Positions 24,085 to 35,384 of a stretch of DNA of 64,000 nt are shown piece by piece (the stretch's first letter is position 1; each line of letters begins with the position of its first letter). The stretch covers positions 61,732,953 through 61,796,952 of the forward strand of contig OY755239.1 in NCBI GenBank assembly GCA_963576725.1, in the 5' to 3' direction. The notes beneath the pieces are model-generated. The model had not been told where the DNA came from, ran no database searches, and worked only from the letters and a program-made list of their open reading frames with translations. Source of the stretch: Azorinus chamasolen (lineage: Eukaryota; Mollusca; Bivalvia; Cardiida; Solecurtidae). The position numbers were made by a program, and so were the translations under genes.

Positions 24085-24298
24085 TAATAATGTACTATGA
24101 TCCCCAGGCCATTTTACTATAAAATATAGTGACTCCCTTGCCATAATATAATGCCCACTTATAATATTGTAACCCGCTCTTTTAATCCTAGTAGGTCTGC
24201 CGAGGGGTCTATATTTTTATAGTACTGTGACCCTCGGTCAGTTTACTATAGAATATAGTGACTCCCTTGCCAAAATACATCCACCAGGGGGTGATGGC
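24085..24298. repeat. AT-rich satellite array, continuation
   Basis: The same two unit types as 22240-23110. It stops at a CCACCAGGGGG block where the LINE 5' region appears to begin. Confidence 0.85.
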
Positions 24299-24883
24299 AG
24301 TATAGGGAATGCCGATGTTGACGCACTTAATCTTAACTGTTTAAGAGCAATCTTATCGCTCCCACACCAAACTGTAAACAATCAGCACTCCAGATATAAA
24401 CCAATACGGCGCGCAACCACAACTTCATCCGATTCTAAGCCGTTTTAGAGAAGAATCTCCAATCCCCACAGCAAAATATAAACAATAATCTCTCCACATG
24501 ATAGCAACCGTCTATAACTTCCGGTTAGTAAGGTGAATGCAGGAGAAAATATCGGATGATAAAATATTTGGATTCTGATAGTTATACTGTGATATTGGAT
24601 TTGGAAAGTGGCTGACTGTGATATGTTTGATGTTCTTACACCGGTATTTTATGGAATTTTAACTTTCGGCTTTTGGAAAGGTGATTTTGACCATTTCTCT
24701 GCACTCTTATAGCTGTTGACACCTGTGTGTTACTATTTATAGTAACAAGTCGAGGACTTATCTTAATACCTGTGTATTTAATCTGGTGTGCATTATAGTA
24801 GACGCTATATGGTCAGTGACTCGTCACGCTTGATTGGCTATATATAGAATTGGTGTGAATGGTGAGCGAGGTGTCGCAATACA
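24299..24883 (+). promoter_or_regulatory. putative LINE 5' UTR with internal promoter
   Basis: Non-coding stretch between the satellite and the ORF1 start. LINE 5' UTRs usually carry an internal promoter, but I see no specific motif. The start ATG at 24884 follows GTCGCAATACA. Confidence 0.4.
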
Positions 24884-25510
24884 ATGAGCCAAGACATTTT
24901 GAATAGAAGTCCTGGGGCGACCAATATGTCCCAATCCCAATCTCAGTCTATTTTGTGCGACGGGGACCCCTTGAGCACTGCTGAAGATGCTGCTGATTTC
25001 GTGGCGTCTGTGATGGCATCCCAACATGCTGAAAGAGTAGAGACACCTAAGCAGTCCCGCAAACGCAATGCATCAAGTGATATTGACACTACTGCTAAGA
25101 AGACTAGGACAGTGGATAGCTCAAGTCGCTCGTTATTCGACAAGGGTCCGAGACCGGCCCCTCGTAGGCCGGCGTCTACTGAAAATGACTTTGACGTAGT
25201 TGAGCCCCGATCAGTTGAGCTCCTGATCAGTAAACTCTCATCCGACCTCCATATGTTGTTCGGCTCTTTAAGAGAGCGTATGGATGATCTTGAGTCAAGC
25301 CTAGAACAGCGCATCGCCACCAAGGTTTCTCAAGTACTTGATAAACGGGTCAACAGCGAGATGAATCGGCTTCGTAGAGACGTTGACGGCAAGATTTCGA
25401 CTTTAAAGCAGGACGTCGTGGCAGAGGTCTCGGCTGATTTAGATGTCATCAAGGACAGACTCGAAAGTGTGTCTTCACGTGTTACCGTACCCCGGTGGCT
25501 GATGATATAA
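24884..25510 (+). pseudogene. LINE ORF1, N-terminal part
   Basis: 208 codons from MSQDILNRSPGATNMSQSQ. The N-terminus is Ser/Gln-rich and disordered-looking. A basic patch (KQSRKRN, TAKKTR) may be a nuclear signal. Residues about 105-200 are charged and heptad-like (LRERMDDLESSLEQRI, SEMNRLRRDVDGKISTLK), a probable coiled coil for ORF1p oligomerisation. The frame ends in the RWLMI stop just after a CCCC run, and the next ORF continues the protein in another frame. A one-base indel in that run is the simplest explanation. Confidence 0.75.
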
Positions 25511-26160
25511 CACTCAACGTTGTTATACGTCGGTTGCCTGAAACGGTCAACGAGGATGTTACGTCCAAAGTAAATGCTCTGGTAAAGGACGGTCTTAAAG
25601 TCGCTGACGTCCAATGTTTAAGTGCTGACAGAAAGCGTTCGCGTGGTGAAGACAGGCCGGGGATTGTTATTGCGAAATTCAGATCGTATGATGATAAACG
25701 CAAGGTGATGTCAAAAAAGGCTCTTCTCGGAAAACATCGAGTCTATGGAAAAGTTTTCCTAGATCATGATCTTTCCCGAGCAGAGCGGGTGATGGCAAGT
25801 AACTTCCGATCTGTCATTAGTGCGGTGAGAAACAGTGGGCTTCGTGTTGTCGGTAACCGCGTGGTTAGTGTGAGAGACACAAACAGTTCTGCGAGTGATC
25901 ACGCAAGCTTCAGATCTAGCTCTAGTACCGATACACGTGACATTTATCGCGGTAGTGTGTCAGGCTCTCAGGACAGCCCGAGCCGTGAGAGCGAATGTCA
26001 AGATCGCCAGGGCACGCGCGATCAACATAGACGCCCTGGGTCAGGTAATGGCTACCAGCGGCAAGGTCAAAGTTGTGTTGACCGAGACGCAACGTATATA
26101 GGTAGGGGCGTTCATCGTCGGCGTGGTGGAGCCAGGGGACATAACCGTGGTCGACATTAG
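25495..26160 (+). pseudogene. LINE ORF1, RRM-like and basic C-terminal part
   Basis: The start here is only a GTG inside the original ORF1. The sequence begins ADDITLNVVIRRLPE, which matches the first strand of an L1-ORF1p-like RRM. A FRSYDDKRKVM region follows. The tail is Ser/Arg/Gly-rich (RGVHRRRGGARGHNRGRH), as expected for RNA binding. It ends in TAG at 26158-26160. ORF2 follows immediately in the same frame with no further stop. Confidence 0.75.
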
Positions 26161-27189
26161 CTGTCCGTCGGGTTTTGGAACGTTAAAGGGTGGAGTTGCA
26201 ATAGCAGATCAGATAACTTTTTACATCGTTCTGAATCTCTTTTTAGAAATAATTTTGATGTTTTGGGTGTTGCTGAGACTCATCTTTTAAATGACTCTGT
26301 TTTAGATATTGAAGGGTACAGATGGTTTGGAAACAATCGTAAGATTATACATAGACGGGCCAAACATGGTTCGGGGGGAGTAGGATTTTTAGTTAGAAAT
26401 CATATATGTGACGAATTTGAAGTCAATGTTGTTGACGATTCCTTTGAAGGTATTTTATGGATAGAATTACGCCATATGTTTACAATGAAATTTATTTTTG
26501 CAGGTGTTTGTTATTTACCCCCTGAAAACTCGTCCCGTTCTTTTGACGTCCATTGCTTTTATGATACTCTTCTGACAGATGTTTATTCTTATCAGAATAA
26601 GGGCCTTATATACATATGTGGTGATTTTAATGGCAGATGCGGGGATTTAGATGATTTTATTTGTGGTGTTGATCAAGTTCCCCCGCGAGATGTAATTGAT
26701 TTTGCTACCAATGCGTATGGAGAGTTACTTATTGAGTTCCTCGTTAAAACGAACATGTGTATTCTTAATGGCCGCAACTGTATTGCAAACGACTTTACAT
26801 CTGTATCGACGAAAGGCAAGACAGTTGTAGACTATTGTATTGTCATGCAGGATAGCTTAGAATGTTTTTCTGACTTTAAAGTTACTCGTACTACCGATGT
26901 TATTAATAATATAGGGGCTATCCCTGTGGTAGCACCTGTTAGTTTACCGGACCATTCTTTATTGTCATGGAAGATAACTTTAGAGAATACTATCTGTCAT
27001 GCTGAATCAAGTGATGCTGACTCTTTTAACCGATCTTTCATAAAATTTGATTTTAAGACATGCCTGCCAATTTTCTTGGCACGTCTTCTGATATTGATAT
27101 GGTTAATGGTGTTATTCGTAGACTGGAAAATGATGTTCAATCCCAGAGTGACATTGATTCATTATATGACAGCTGGTGTCAAGTTTTAA
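26161..27189 (+). pseudogene. LINE ORF2, APE-type endonuclease
   Basis: The frame is open from the codon after the ORF1 stop and has the apurinic endonuclease signature in order: FWNVKGW, VAETHLL (catalytic Glu), GVCYLPP, ICGDFNGRCGDLDD (Asp/Asn), TVVDYCIV and LPDHSLLSW (the final DH). This domain nicks target DNA to prime reverse transcription. There is no ATG before FWNVKGW, so translation must come by readthrough, reinitiation or an unrecognised start. The frame is lost near 27055, where the true protein continues in the ORF starting at 27060. The remaining C-terminal codons here are out of frame. Confidence 0.85.
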
Positions 27190-27968
27190 AAGGTGCAATG
27201 CTTAGAGATTTGCCGAATAGGAAAGTTTCACCCAGTGTTACATCTAAAAAGAAGCTTAGGAAAGCGAAACCTTGGTGGTCTGAGGGCCTGACTCATTCAT
27301 GGAATGATATGTGCCAGGCTGAATCTGATTGGCTTTCATGTCACTCCAGAAATGATAAGATCCGTTTTAAATCTGTTTTTGTTTTTAAACGTAAAGGGTT
27401 CGACCGTGAAGTTCAGAGAGCGAAACGGTTTTATTGGTACTTATTGCAGACTGAATTGTTAAATGATTGTAATTCTAACAGTGCTGACTTCTGGAAACGT
27501 ATAGGCAAAATTGGCATAGGTCAGAAAAAGGGTAGTAAAATACCCATGGAAGTAATTTTAGAAGATGGTAGTAAATCGTGCGTGACAGATGATATCTTGA
27601 ATAAATGGAAAACCGATTTTGAATCTTTATTTACTTTTAGACAAGCGGAAGTTCTAGGTGATGGTTACCTTTCGAATGTTGATCCAAGTTTATATGATAG
27701 ATTACCTTATAACGTACCTATTTGTATTTTGGAAGTCAGAAAAGCTGTTGAAAGTGCAAGACTGGGGAAAGCAACTGGTTGTGACGGCATTCCCGCTGAG
27801 GTTCTTAAGAATGATTCTTGTACACTGTTTCTTCATGTCTTATGCAACTTTTGTTTCGAACGTGGCATTGTGCCGTCTTCATGGGGTAAATGCATCATTA
27901 ACCCAATTCCGAAATCCTCTTCGACTGATCCCAGAGATCCACTTTCTTATAGAGGCATTTTATTGTAA
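27060..27968 (+). pseudogene. LINE ORF2, linker and RT fingers
   Basis: Continues the endonuclease protein after a frameshift. It covers the linker (KPWWSEGLTHSWNDM, FKRKGFDREVQRAKRFYW) and the start of the reverse transcriptase fingers: GKATGCDGIPAEVLKND and WGKCIINPIPKSS, then DPLSYRGI. It ends at 27968. The usual motif after YRGI is missing, which indicates a small deletion. Confidence 0.82.
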
Positions 27969-28086
27969 CGTCTTAAATTCTAGGTTGTCTAAATGGGTAG
28001 AGTCCAATGACAAACTTGTTGATGAACAGAATGGTTTTAAAAGAAACGTAGCACAACAGATCATATTTTGTCTCTTTCTAACATGA
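27964..28086 (+). pseudogene. LINE ORF2, short RT segment between two frameshifts
   Basis: Encodes VLNSRLSKWVESNDKLVDEQ and NGFKRN, a normal RT segment. The frame is then lost by one base near 28045. Read in the next frame, the sequence continues as RSTTDHILSLSNMIE into the ORF at 28068. Confidence 0.75.
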
Positions 28087-29654
28087 TAGAAACTAGGAAG
28101 AAGATGAAGAAATCTACGTTTTGCGCCTTCATTGATTTTAAAAAGGCATATGACTCTATCAATAGAGATAAGCTATGGAAACGTTTAAGAGATTCTGGAA
28201 TTGATGGGAAAATGCTTGTTGCTTTAAAGTCATTGTATAGTTCTGTATCGTCGTGTGTCCGTGTTAATTCTTTTACGACAGACTGGTTTGATGTTAAAGT
28301 TGGCCTGAGACAAGGTTGTATTGTATCCCCACTTTTGTTCAATTTATATATTAATGATCTAGCCGTATATCTTAAGTCACTTAATATTGGTATTGATGTA
28401 GGGCAAGATAAAGTATGCATCCTGCTGTATGCGGACGACATCGTTTTATTAGCGGATTCAGCCCAGGATTTACAGTATCTACTGGATGCTGTAAATGATT
28501 GGTGTGCAGAGAATCAGATGGTTATTAACTTTAGCAAGAGTAAAGTGGTTCACTTCAGAAATCCATCGAAAATCAAGACAGATGTTGTATTTCAGTGTGG
28601 AAACGATGACGTTCAAGTGGTTGATAGATACACTTACCTAGGTTTGGTACTGACGGAATATTTAGACTTTAACGTTACTGCTAAAGTAGTCGCCCAGAGT
28701 GCAAGTCGTGCCTTAGGTCTAGTTATTGCGAAATGTAAATTAGCAGGGGGTGTACCATATTCTGTTTTTACAAAATTATACGACTCAGTAGTTTGGCCTG
28801 TAATTGGCTATGGTGCAGCAATTTGGGGATGCCGGTCATTTTCCTGCATTAACGCCGTCCATAACAGGGCATTGAGATTTTTTCTCGGTGTTGGCAAATA
28901 TACACCCAGTGCGGCGTTGATCGGGGAGATGGCATGGCAGCCCCCGATTGTTAGACAGTGGAAACATGTAGTCCAACTTTGGGCTCGTATTTGCAACACC
29001 CTTTCAACGCGTATTAATAAACGTATTGCACTTTGGGCGTCTGCTGTTAGTGGACCGCATGGTAAACAATGGTTTTCTGTAGTCAAATCTAAGCTTATAG
29101 AATGTGATATGAATAACTGTACTAGTCTTGATGCCCGTATATCCAAGAAGCTGGTTTGTAATGCTGTTGAAAGCAGTATGATGAGTCAATTTGTCAACAA
29201 TTGGAAGACTTTGATCAATAGTCCCACTGGTCCATCTGGTAGGGGTAGGAATAAATTACGGACATACTGTACAATGAAATCGGAATTCTATGTCGAAGCA
29301 TATTGTAAAATGATATTGCCATTTAGGCACCGTGCAGCTTTTTGTAAATTTAGATGTGGGGTTGCACCTATAAGATTGGAAACGGGCCGGTATGAGAATC
29401 TGGCGGAAAAAGATAGAAAATGTATTTTCTGTGACGAGGTGGAGTCAGAATTACACGTTATCCTCCACTGCCCTTTATACCATGATATTCGTGATGGTCT
29501 TTTTGAAAAGGCAACACAGGTATCAAGTACTTTCTCTTCATTAGGTGATGGGAATAAGTTACAGTTTCTGTTTACTGAACCTCATATGGTCAGAATCTGT
29601 GCCAAAACCTGCTTTAAGATTTTGAATCGAAGATCGTCGTTTTTATGTAAATAA
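28068..29654 (+). pseudogene. LINE ORF2, reverse transcriptase catalytic core and C-terminus
   Basis: 528 codons. RT motifs: AFIDFKKAYDSI (motif A), GLRQGCIVSPLLFNLYINDL (motif B), LLYADDIVLLA (motif C, intact YADD at about 28427-28441), FSKSKVVHF and YTYLGLVL. A long region follows, and a Cys/His-rich C-terminus reads CIFCDEVESELHVILHCPLY, typical of many invertebrate LINEs. The apparent start (MSLSNMIE) is internal. All catalytic residues that I can check are intact, so the copy may be fairly young despite its frameshifts. Confidence 0.88.
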
Positions 29655-30045
29655 TGCAAGTATTCTCTTAGCCCATTCCCCATGTAGTCTTTTATGACCA
29701 TCCAGTTACCGGTTGCTAATCAGTGCCTTTCTGATCTGATCAGAGGGGTTACAAGATTTCTTAAAACCTTTTTTTGGGTATGCGTTTTTGCGCTGTGTTT
29801 TCATGGTCAAATTTTACTTTACTGTTTTAAGCAATTTTTATGCATCTTTGCAACGATTAGCGACCTGTAATTGGTTTTATTGTCACTGTATATAGTGAGA
29901 GTGAATAAGTATTCATTTGTGATTTGTATAGTCTCTTATAATTCTTTATAGAATGGCTGTATACATCGTCTGATAATTCATCTATACATGTGTGTTGTTA
30001 ATGTATGTATGCAGATGAGACTGAAATAAATAAATATATAAACCG
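29655..30045 (+). other. LINE 3' UTR and tail
   Basis: Non-coding, ending ACTGAAATAAATAAATATATAA and followed by a C14 run and unrelated DNA. The AATAAA could act as a polyadenylation signal. Confidence 0.65.
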
Positions 30046-30084
30046 ATAACCCCCCCCCCCCCCAGGGGCAGGACTAATCGTGCT

Positions 30085-30745
30085 CTGACAGATAGATCTT
30101 TATTAACCTCCAATCATGGAGAGCTACATAGTACACATACATATAACATAATACAAAGTCAAATACATGTACAGGAAACCAAATACAATTACAGAATTTA
30201 CATAACAACACAAAAATACATAGAAACAGCACACAGTCAAAACATAATAACGAAGGATAATTTCAGAAAAGTAGATGATATAGCAGGTTCAGTACAGCAT
30301 GATAGAAATTACATCCAACCTAAATATACTAAAGAATCCCAAGATTTCCGACGGTAAAATGAATGATTAGTTGATGTTTATGTGAAATATAGATGTATCT
30401 TGTCGAGATGAAATGCAAGACACATCAACAGCACATACACATATCCGACTATAAGGCTGGGTGGCCCCGGTGGACTGGCACCAAGGTTGCACCCGGGATA
30501 CGAACAAAAGGTTACATACAACTCAAACAGATGAGACCCCATGTAGAATGGCTCATACCAGCCCACAGCTGGCCCATCTGCCACAGCGAAGCCGCCAGTT
30601 CGAGACGATCCACCGGGATCACTACCCCGAAAGTAATACAAATACATATTATAGCCAATTGAGGCAGAGACTGAGACTTGCCGAAACGAAATACAAGACT
30701 CAGTATGCATGTAACAATTGGCGGAGTATAGTATATAATTTAATA
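30085..30745 (-). mobile_element. LINE 3' UTR, isolated 5'-truncated copy
   Basis: On the minus strand this reads as a LINE-like 3' UTR ending in CTCCATGATTGGAGGTTAAT and AAAGATCTATCTGTC, a stem (CTCCATGATTGGAG) followed by a short tail. The 110-codon minus-strand ORF over 30378-30710 has no motif and is probably not coding. Confidence 0.5.
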
Positions 30746-31335
30746 TAATATATATGGGTTTTCGTCAAATTCTGAAAGTATACAGTTAATTAACCACTAA
30801 GATATACAAAAATCTTACTGTTTTCATTTAATTTTGATTTAATAGGAGTTTTTATCGTACTGAGTACCGTGCCTTTTGACATTCGGGTACTCGATAATTT
30901 CCCTTTGTTCATGACATCACTTGTGATGCTCGCCAGCCAGAGATCCCATTGGTAGGGAGGAATTTACACAGAAGCTAAACCTTTTCATTTATATTAACGC
31001 ATCTTCAAACAAAGATCCAGGTCAGAGCCTACAACACCGTCTGATTAGGGCCTGTTCTATTTGCTTATAAAATTATAACAAATCCGACTCACAGTTTCTA
31101 CAAATGCCGAAACTGTTTTTCCACACTTTTCCAGACATAACGTCCATGTATTAGCCGTAGAAAGTGACACTAATTGTGTGGGGGAACTATTTATGGGGTG
31201 TGATGTTTGTTTTAGGTGTTAAATACCATGTGATTATTGATTTTTGATATTTAACATATAATTATTACTTTTATGAAAGTCATATATCTTGAAACTTACT
31301 TTAAATCTACCTGAATTTACTCTATTCAAAAAGGA
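30746..31335. other. no gene recognised
   Basis: AT-rich, with no supported feature. Confidence 0.5.
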
Positions 31336-31339
31336 TAAA

Positions 31340-32065
31340 TAGGATAATTGAAGGTAGGCCCCAGATCATTAGTAAATGGTGTAGGTTCAGATCAGGGGTA
31401 CCATTTGAGTCCCGCCAATGAATTGGATCCATACTACTTTTAGACAAAATCGGACAAACTCTAGATGAAACGGGAATTATATATTTAGGTAAAGTGACGC
31501 TCTTGTTACGATGAATAGCTGTATACACTTTAGAAAAAAGTAAATTCCTCCGAAATACAGACAAACTAGATAATTAATTAAAAAAAATGTTTTTAATTAT
31601 CCCTTTCGCTGCCAATGCCGGATCTGTGATTACCTATGCAAACAGTTTGGATCCAGATCAGACACCGAGTAACTCGGCATCTCATCAGGATCCAAACTGT
31701 TTGTTACTGTTACTATGTTTTTGAAACAAAAAAGAAGAAAATAAAAAAAATGAAAATTTGTAGCAGACGACAAAGTTAGCAGACGACAGAGTTTAGCAGC
31801 GAAAGGGTTAATATTTTCAATACAAAAATAATGCATTACTTTCCGAATAAAGAGTAAAGGTGGAACGTTTCACCAAATTATGTATTTCGTTGGGAAAATG
31901 AGGAAAAGATGGAGCTTGATAACTTCTGGTTGTCAGTCTTGGAAGATTGTCTAAAAGTTGTTTGGACCGAATCGGACCAAACTAATGGGCGAGACTCAAA
32001 TGATCCCTCTGATCTGGATCTACACTATTTGCTAATGAGCTGGGTCCTAACCTCATCCTATTTTA
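31340..32065. repeat. inverted repeat pair, arms about 130 bp
   Basis: 31340-31480, read on the minus strand, matches 31940-32065 on the plus strand: TTGTCTAAAAG, GGCGRGACTCAAATG, CCYCTGATCTGRAYCTACAC and TTACTAATGA or TTGCTAATGA. A piggyBac-like MITE sits between the arms. Confidence 0.75.
31601..31807. mobile_element. piggyBac-like MITE, copy 1
   Basis: Termini are CCCTTTCGCTGC and GCAGCGAAAGGG, with TTAT on the left and TTAA on the right as a slightly decayed TTAA target duplication. An inner stem pairs a GTTTGGATCCAGATCAGA block with a CATCAGGATCCAAAC block. No ORF. Confidence 0.8.
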
Positions 32066-32142
32066 ACGTTTTTATTAATGTATCAATGTTTCTAAATATT
32101 GTGAATTATGTTTGAATGACTGGACTCACTACAAATTTATTT

Positions 32143-33591
32143 TTAGCTCACCAGAGCACAAAGTGCTCAGGGTGAGCTATTGTGATCGCCTGATGTCCGA
32201 CGTCCGTCGGCGTGCGTCGTGCTTCGTTCGTCGTCAACAATTTGAACCTTTAAAATTCTTCCCCTCTAAATCTACAGGGGTCTCAGCTTTCATTCAAAAG
32301 TTATATAAATTATGTCCCTGGGGTCAAAATGGGCCCCGCCCCAGGGGTGCATTGTTTTCTATAGAAACATATAGTGAAAACTTTGAATATCATCTCATCT
32401 GAAACTGGAAGGTTCTCAGCTTTCATATTTAGCACATAGCATCATGTTCAGGTCCTCTACAAAAGTCATATAAATTAAATCCTGTGGTCAAAATTGGCTA
32501 CACCCAAGGGTGGACAGTTTTCTAGCAAACTTATAGCTGACTGCATTTTTAAGCATCTTTTCTTTGCTCATAAATAGGTCATCCAGTCAGCGGTAGAGAG
32601 AGATGACCAGTGGCTATTTTAAGTGCACCTGTATCTGGTGCTGGCGCCAGTGTTAGTAAGTTCTGTCTTGACCCTTTGCCTGTTCTATGTTTATTATTAA
32701 TTTGAATGCCTACTGCATATTCAAGAACAAAATAGTTAAAATGAAGTATGGAAGGTGGAACATTGTAGCCATTTTCTTCCAAATTTCACAACCTACTGAA
32801 TATTCATCTACAAAATAGTTATAATGAAACATAGTAGGTGGAACATTGTAGCCATTTTAGAAACTTAAGGAACAGATGTATCAAATTCCATTAACAAACA
32901 GAGCAGGCCCTGACCAGATGGCTCCTATAGGAGGCATCTGATCTGGGTCTACTCTGTTTTCAAATGTGTGAAAACACCTTTATATGAGGGAAAGGTTAAT
33001 TAATAATAGTGATTGGCATTATAGCCTACCCTGCATTTCAGAAGAAGGGTAAATCATGTAAAGACTCCAGAATGCCAAATTAAAGATTTTAAATAAATTA
33101 TGAAATATTTTTTAACATGAAATTGTATTACTTGAAACTATTAAGTTAAACTTATGAATATGAAATTATTATGTAATAATTTATAATAATATTCAAATGC
33201 AAAAAAATCAGTTTGGAATGCTAGGGTACACATACCCGTTCAGAAGAACAGTTGATCGCCTTTAGTCGGAACTTTGTATGATCTTGTTTAAATTATGCCC
33301 CTGGGGTTAAAATTGGCCCCAACCGAGGGGTGGTCAGTTTTCAATAGAAATATATAGTAAAAACATTGAAAATCTTCTTTGAAACTGGAAGGTTCATAAC
33401 TTTCATATTTGGCACATAGCTTCATGTTCAGGTCGTCTACAAATGTTATATAAATTATGCCCCTGTGGTCAAAATTGGCCCTGCCCCAGGAGTAGCCAGC
33501 TTTCAATAGAAACATATAGTGAAAACATTGAAAATCTTCTCCTCTGATTGTCTGGTGAGCGCTTCAGGGCCATTCTGGCCTTCTTGTTACA
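32143..33591. mobile_element. tandem-core ('pearl'-like) element
   Basis: The left end is a hairpin, AGCTCACC...GGTGAGCT enclosing AGCAC...GTGCT (32144-32178), followed by GTCCGACGTCCGTCGGCG. The core has degenerate units of about 150 bp (GAAACTGGAAGGTTC, TTTCATATTTGGCACATAGC, AAATTATGCCCCTG, GAAACATATAGTGAAAAC). The right end reads CTGGTGAGCGCTTCAGGGCC with a GGCC...GGCC mini-hairpin. Read on the minus strand, it ends in a hairpin followed by CTAA, compatible with a Helitron-like 3' end. An AT-rich segment at about 32540-33240 carries a CAGATGGCTCC...CATCTG hairpin (32915-32940). Confidence 0.7.
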
Positions 33592-33599
33592 AATAAAAT

Positions 33600-35125
33600 G
33601 TGTTTATGGTAACACATTAAAACTGTTACTACATTTTTTTTGTGATTATAATTATATAGTAGATGTGCAATTTAATTATTGTTTGTAGGGAAATAAATGT
33701 GTTAAATAATGAATAAATGACTCGACCATTTCTGTTTAAGCTCTCTGGGCCTTAAGCCATATTGTACCTAGCCATATTTTACACATAAAGTGTGTGGTCC
33801 CTACTGTGTCACTGGCTTCAAGAGGTCAGTTATCGTAGGTGGTCCTTTGTCAAATACCCAACAGGGGACAATGATTATTAAGGGCCATAATATTGAGGCC
33901 ATAAAACCCGCATCCTGTATATTATGTATTGTTTTTTACTGTTGCGTCAGAGCAGCAGTATATATTTGTAGCTGTGGCAACTTAAACTTCAAAGGAATCA
34001 ACTAGAAATTTCAAGACTAATAATTGTGGGACCAGAAAGGTCATTATCTTACCTCCTACAAAATTATTGTCATTCCATTGGTCAGATGAGGTCACGAGAA
34101 ACCCCCATAGATTCCTTATGGGGGTACTAAAATCCTTATCATGGCTTTACAAGAGTTACTCCCCTTATTTGACAGCCATATGCTTTCTCTAACTTATAAT
34201 AATATTTTATGTTTATCACTACAGTTTTAAAAAATGCATACATATAATTTATGCTTTAATTCGAGTTAAAATATAAACATTTTTTAGTTTAACAATGATA
34301 AAAAAGAAAAAACAAAAAACAAAATATATAAACGAGATTGGAGGCAAATACAAAATATTTTATTTAATTCTATTAAAGGGAGGTAATTCCCTTGCTTCCA
34401 TACAGCAAGCTATACACGTAAGCCTATGATGCAAACATGCGTGTAAATACTTGAAATTACAGGTAGTCGGTAAGATAAATTCGTTATGCAGTACTTAGTT
34501 TCCCTAATATGGACTATACACTGCATAACTAATAGTGTGTCTTTGGGCAATCTGTAGGTATTAATCAGTAAAACTCAATAAAATGAGCCCAATTAGAAAT
34601 TCAGTAATCCAGAATTATTTTTACTATCAATTTATTGTCAATATTGTCCATGTTACAAAATGGCAGAAAATATCATGTTTAATGAAAATACCAGTTTATG
34701 ATAAACTATTTCCCTAATAAAATAAAATGTGTGTAAGTAAATCACATCATGAATATAAACACACGTGCCTGTTTATGTCAATGCAGACAGAGTAGACCAA
34801 GATCAAACGAATTCAAACAAATTTACAGAGCAATTATTGTCATAGCCAAACTTTCCTGTGTTCACGTGTCATTACAAAAATATCTCCATGAAATCATTAT
34901 TTCTTACACGAATATTGATGGAGTAAAGGCTTTTTTCATTTTGGGATTATATCAACATATAAGCAAACAGGGAAGAACCTGATCAGACAGCTCCTTATCT
35001 GGATCAAATGTGGATCTACTCTATTTACAAACGTGTGTGAAGCCGTTTATATATAAAAAGAAGGATTAGGAAATTTATTTTTAAATCAAATTTGGTGCCT
35101 GCTGTCAGCAGTGCTAAATGGTGTT
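33600..35125. other. no gene recognised
   Basis: AT-rich. Near 34975-35030 lies a copy of the TGATCAGACAGCTCC / ATCTGGATC / TCTACTCTATTTACAAACG motif group related to the MITE stems. Confidence 0.5.
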
Positions 35126-35131
35126 TATTAA

Positions 35132-35370
35132 CCCTTTCGGGGCCAAATTTCTAATTGTTGTCTTTAATCCGTGTTTTGTTAAATCATTTGGTACAATAAG
35201 GAAATGAGACAATTAAATGCAAATTTCAAATGAATAAAGCACATATAAAGAAATAGAGATTGAGACAAAAAGTGAAGTTCTTGATCAGACGCCGCCTTGA
35301 AAATGCGGCGTCTGGTCTTGGATTGCACTATTTGTCTTGGTGCATTCATGCGACTTTTGCAGTGAAAGGG
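35132..35370. mobile_element. piggyBac-like MITE, copy 2
   Basis: Intact TTAA on both sides (35128-35131 and 35371-35374). Termini are CCCTTTCGGGGCCAAATT and GCAGTGAAAGGG. An inner stem has CAGACGCCGC...GCGGCGTCTG around 35285-35315. It is homologous to 47552-47736. Confidence 0.88.
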
Positions 35371-35384
35371 TTAATCCTTTTTTA

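Larger units (their letters stand above)
24299..30045 (+). mobile_element. LINE (non-LTR retrotransposon), near full length but frameshifted
   Basis: About 5.7 kb: a putative 5' UTR (24299-24883), ORF1 (24884-26160), ORF2 (26161-29654) and a 3' UTR ending in AATAAATAAATATATAAA at about 30027. ORF1 codes for a nucleic-acid-binding chaperone-like protein. ORF2 codes for an APE endonuclease, a reverse transcriptase and a C-terminal Cys/His region. Lesions: a one-base frameshift near 25490, one near 27055, a small deletion with frame change near 27960, and a one-base shift near 28045. The 5' boundary is placed where satellite sequence stops. Target duplications were not identified. The clade is uncertain (I/Jockey or RTE/CR1-type are candidates). 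Confidence 0.85.

Noticed and set aside
30378..30710. 110-codon minus-strand ORF as a gene
   Set aside because: No motif; it lies in what looks like a LINE 3' UTR.
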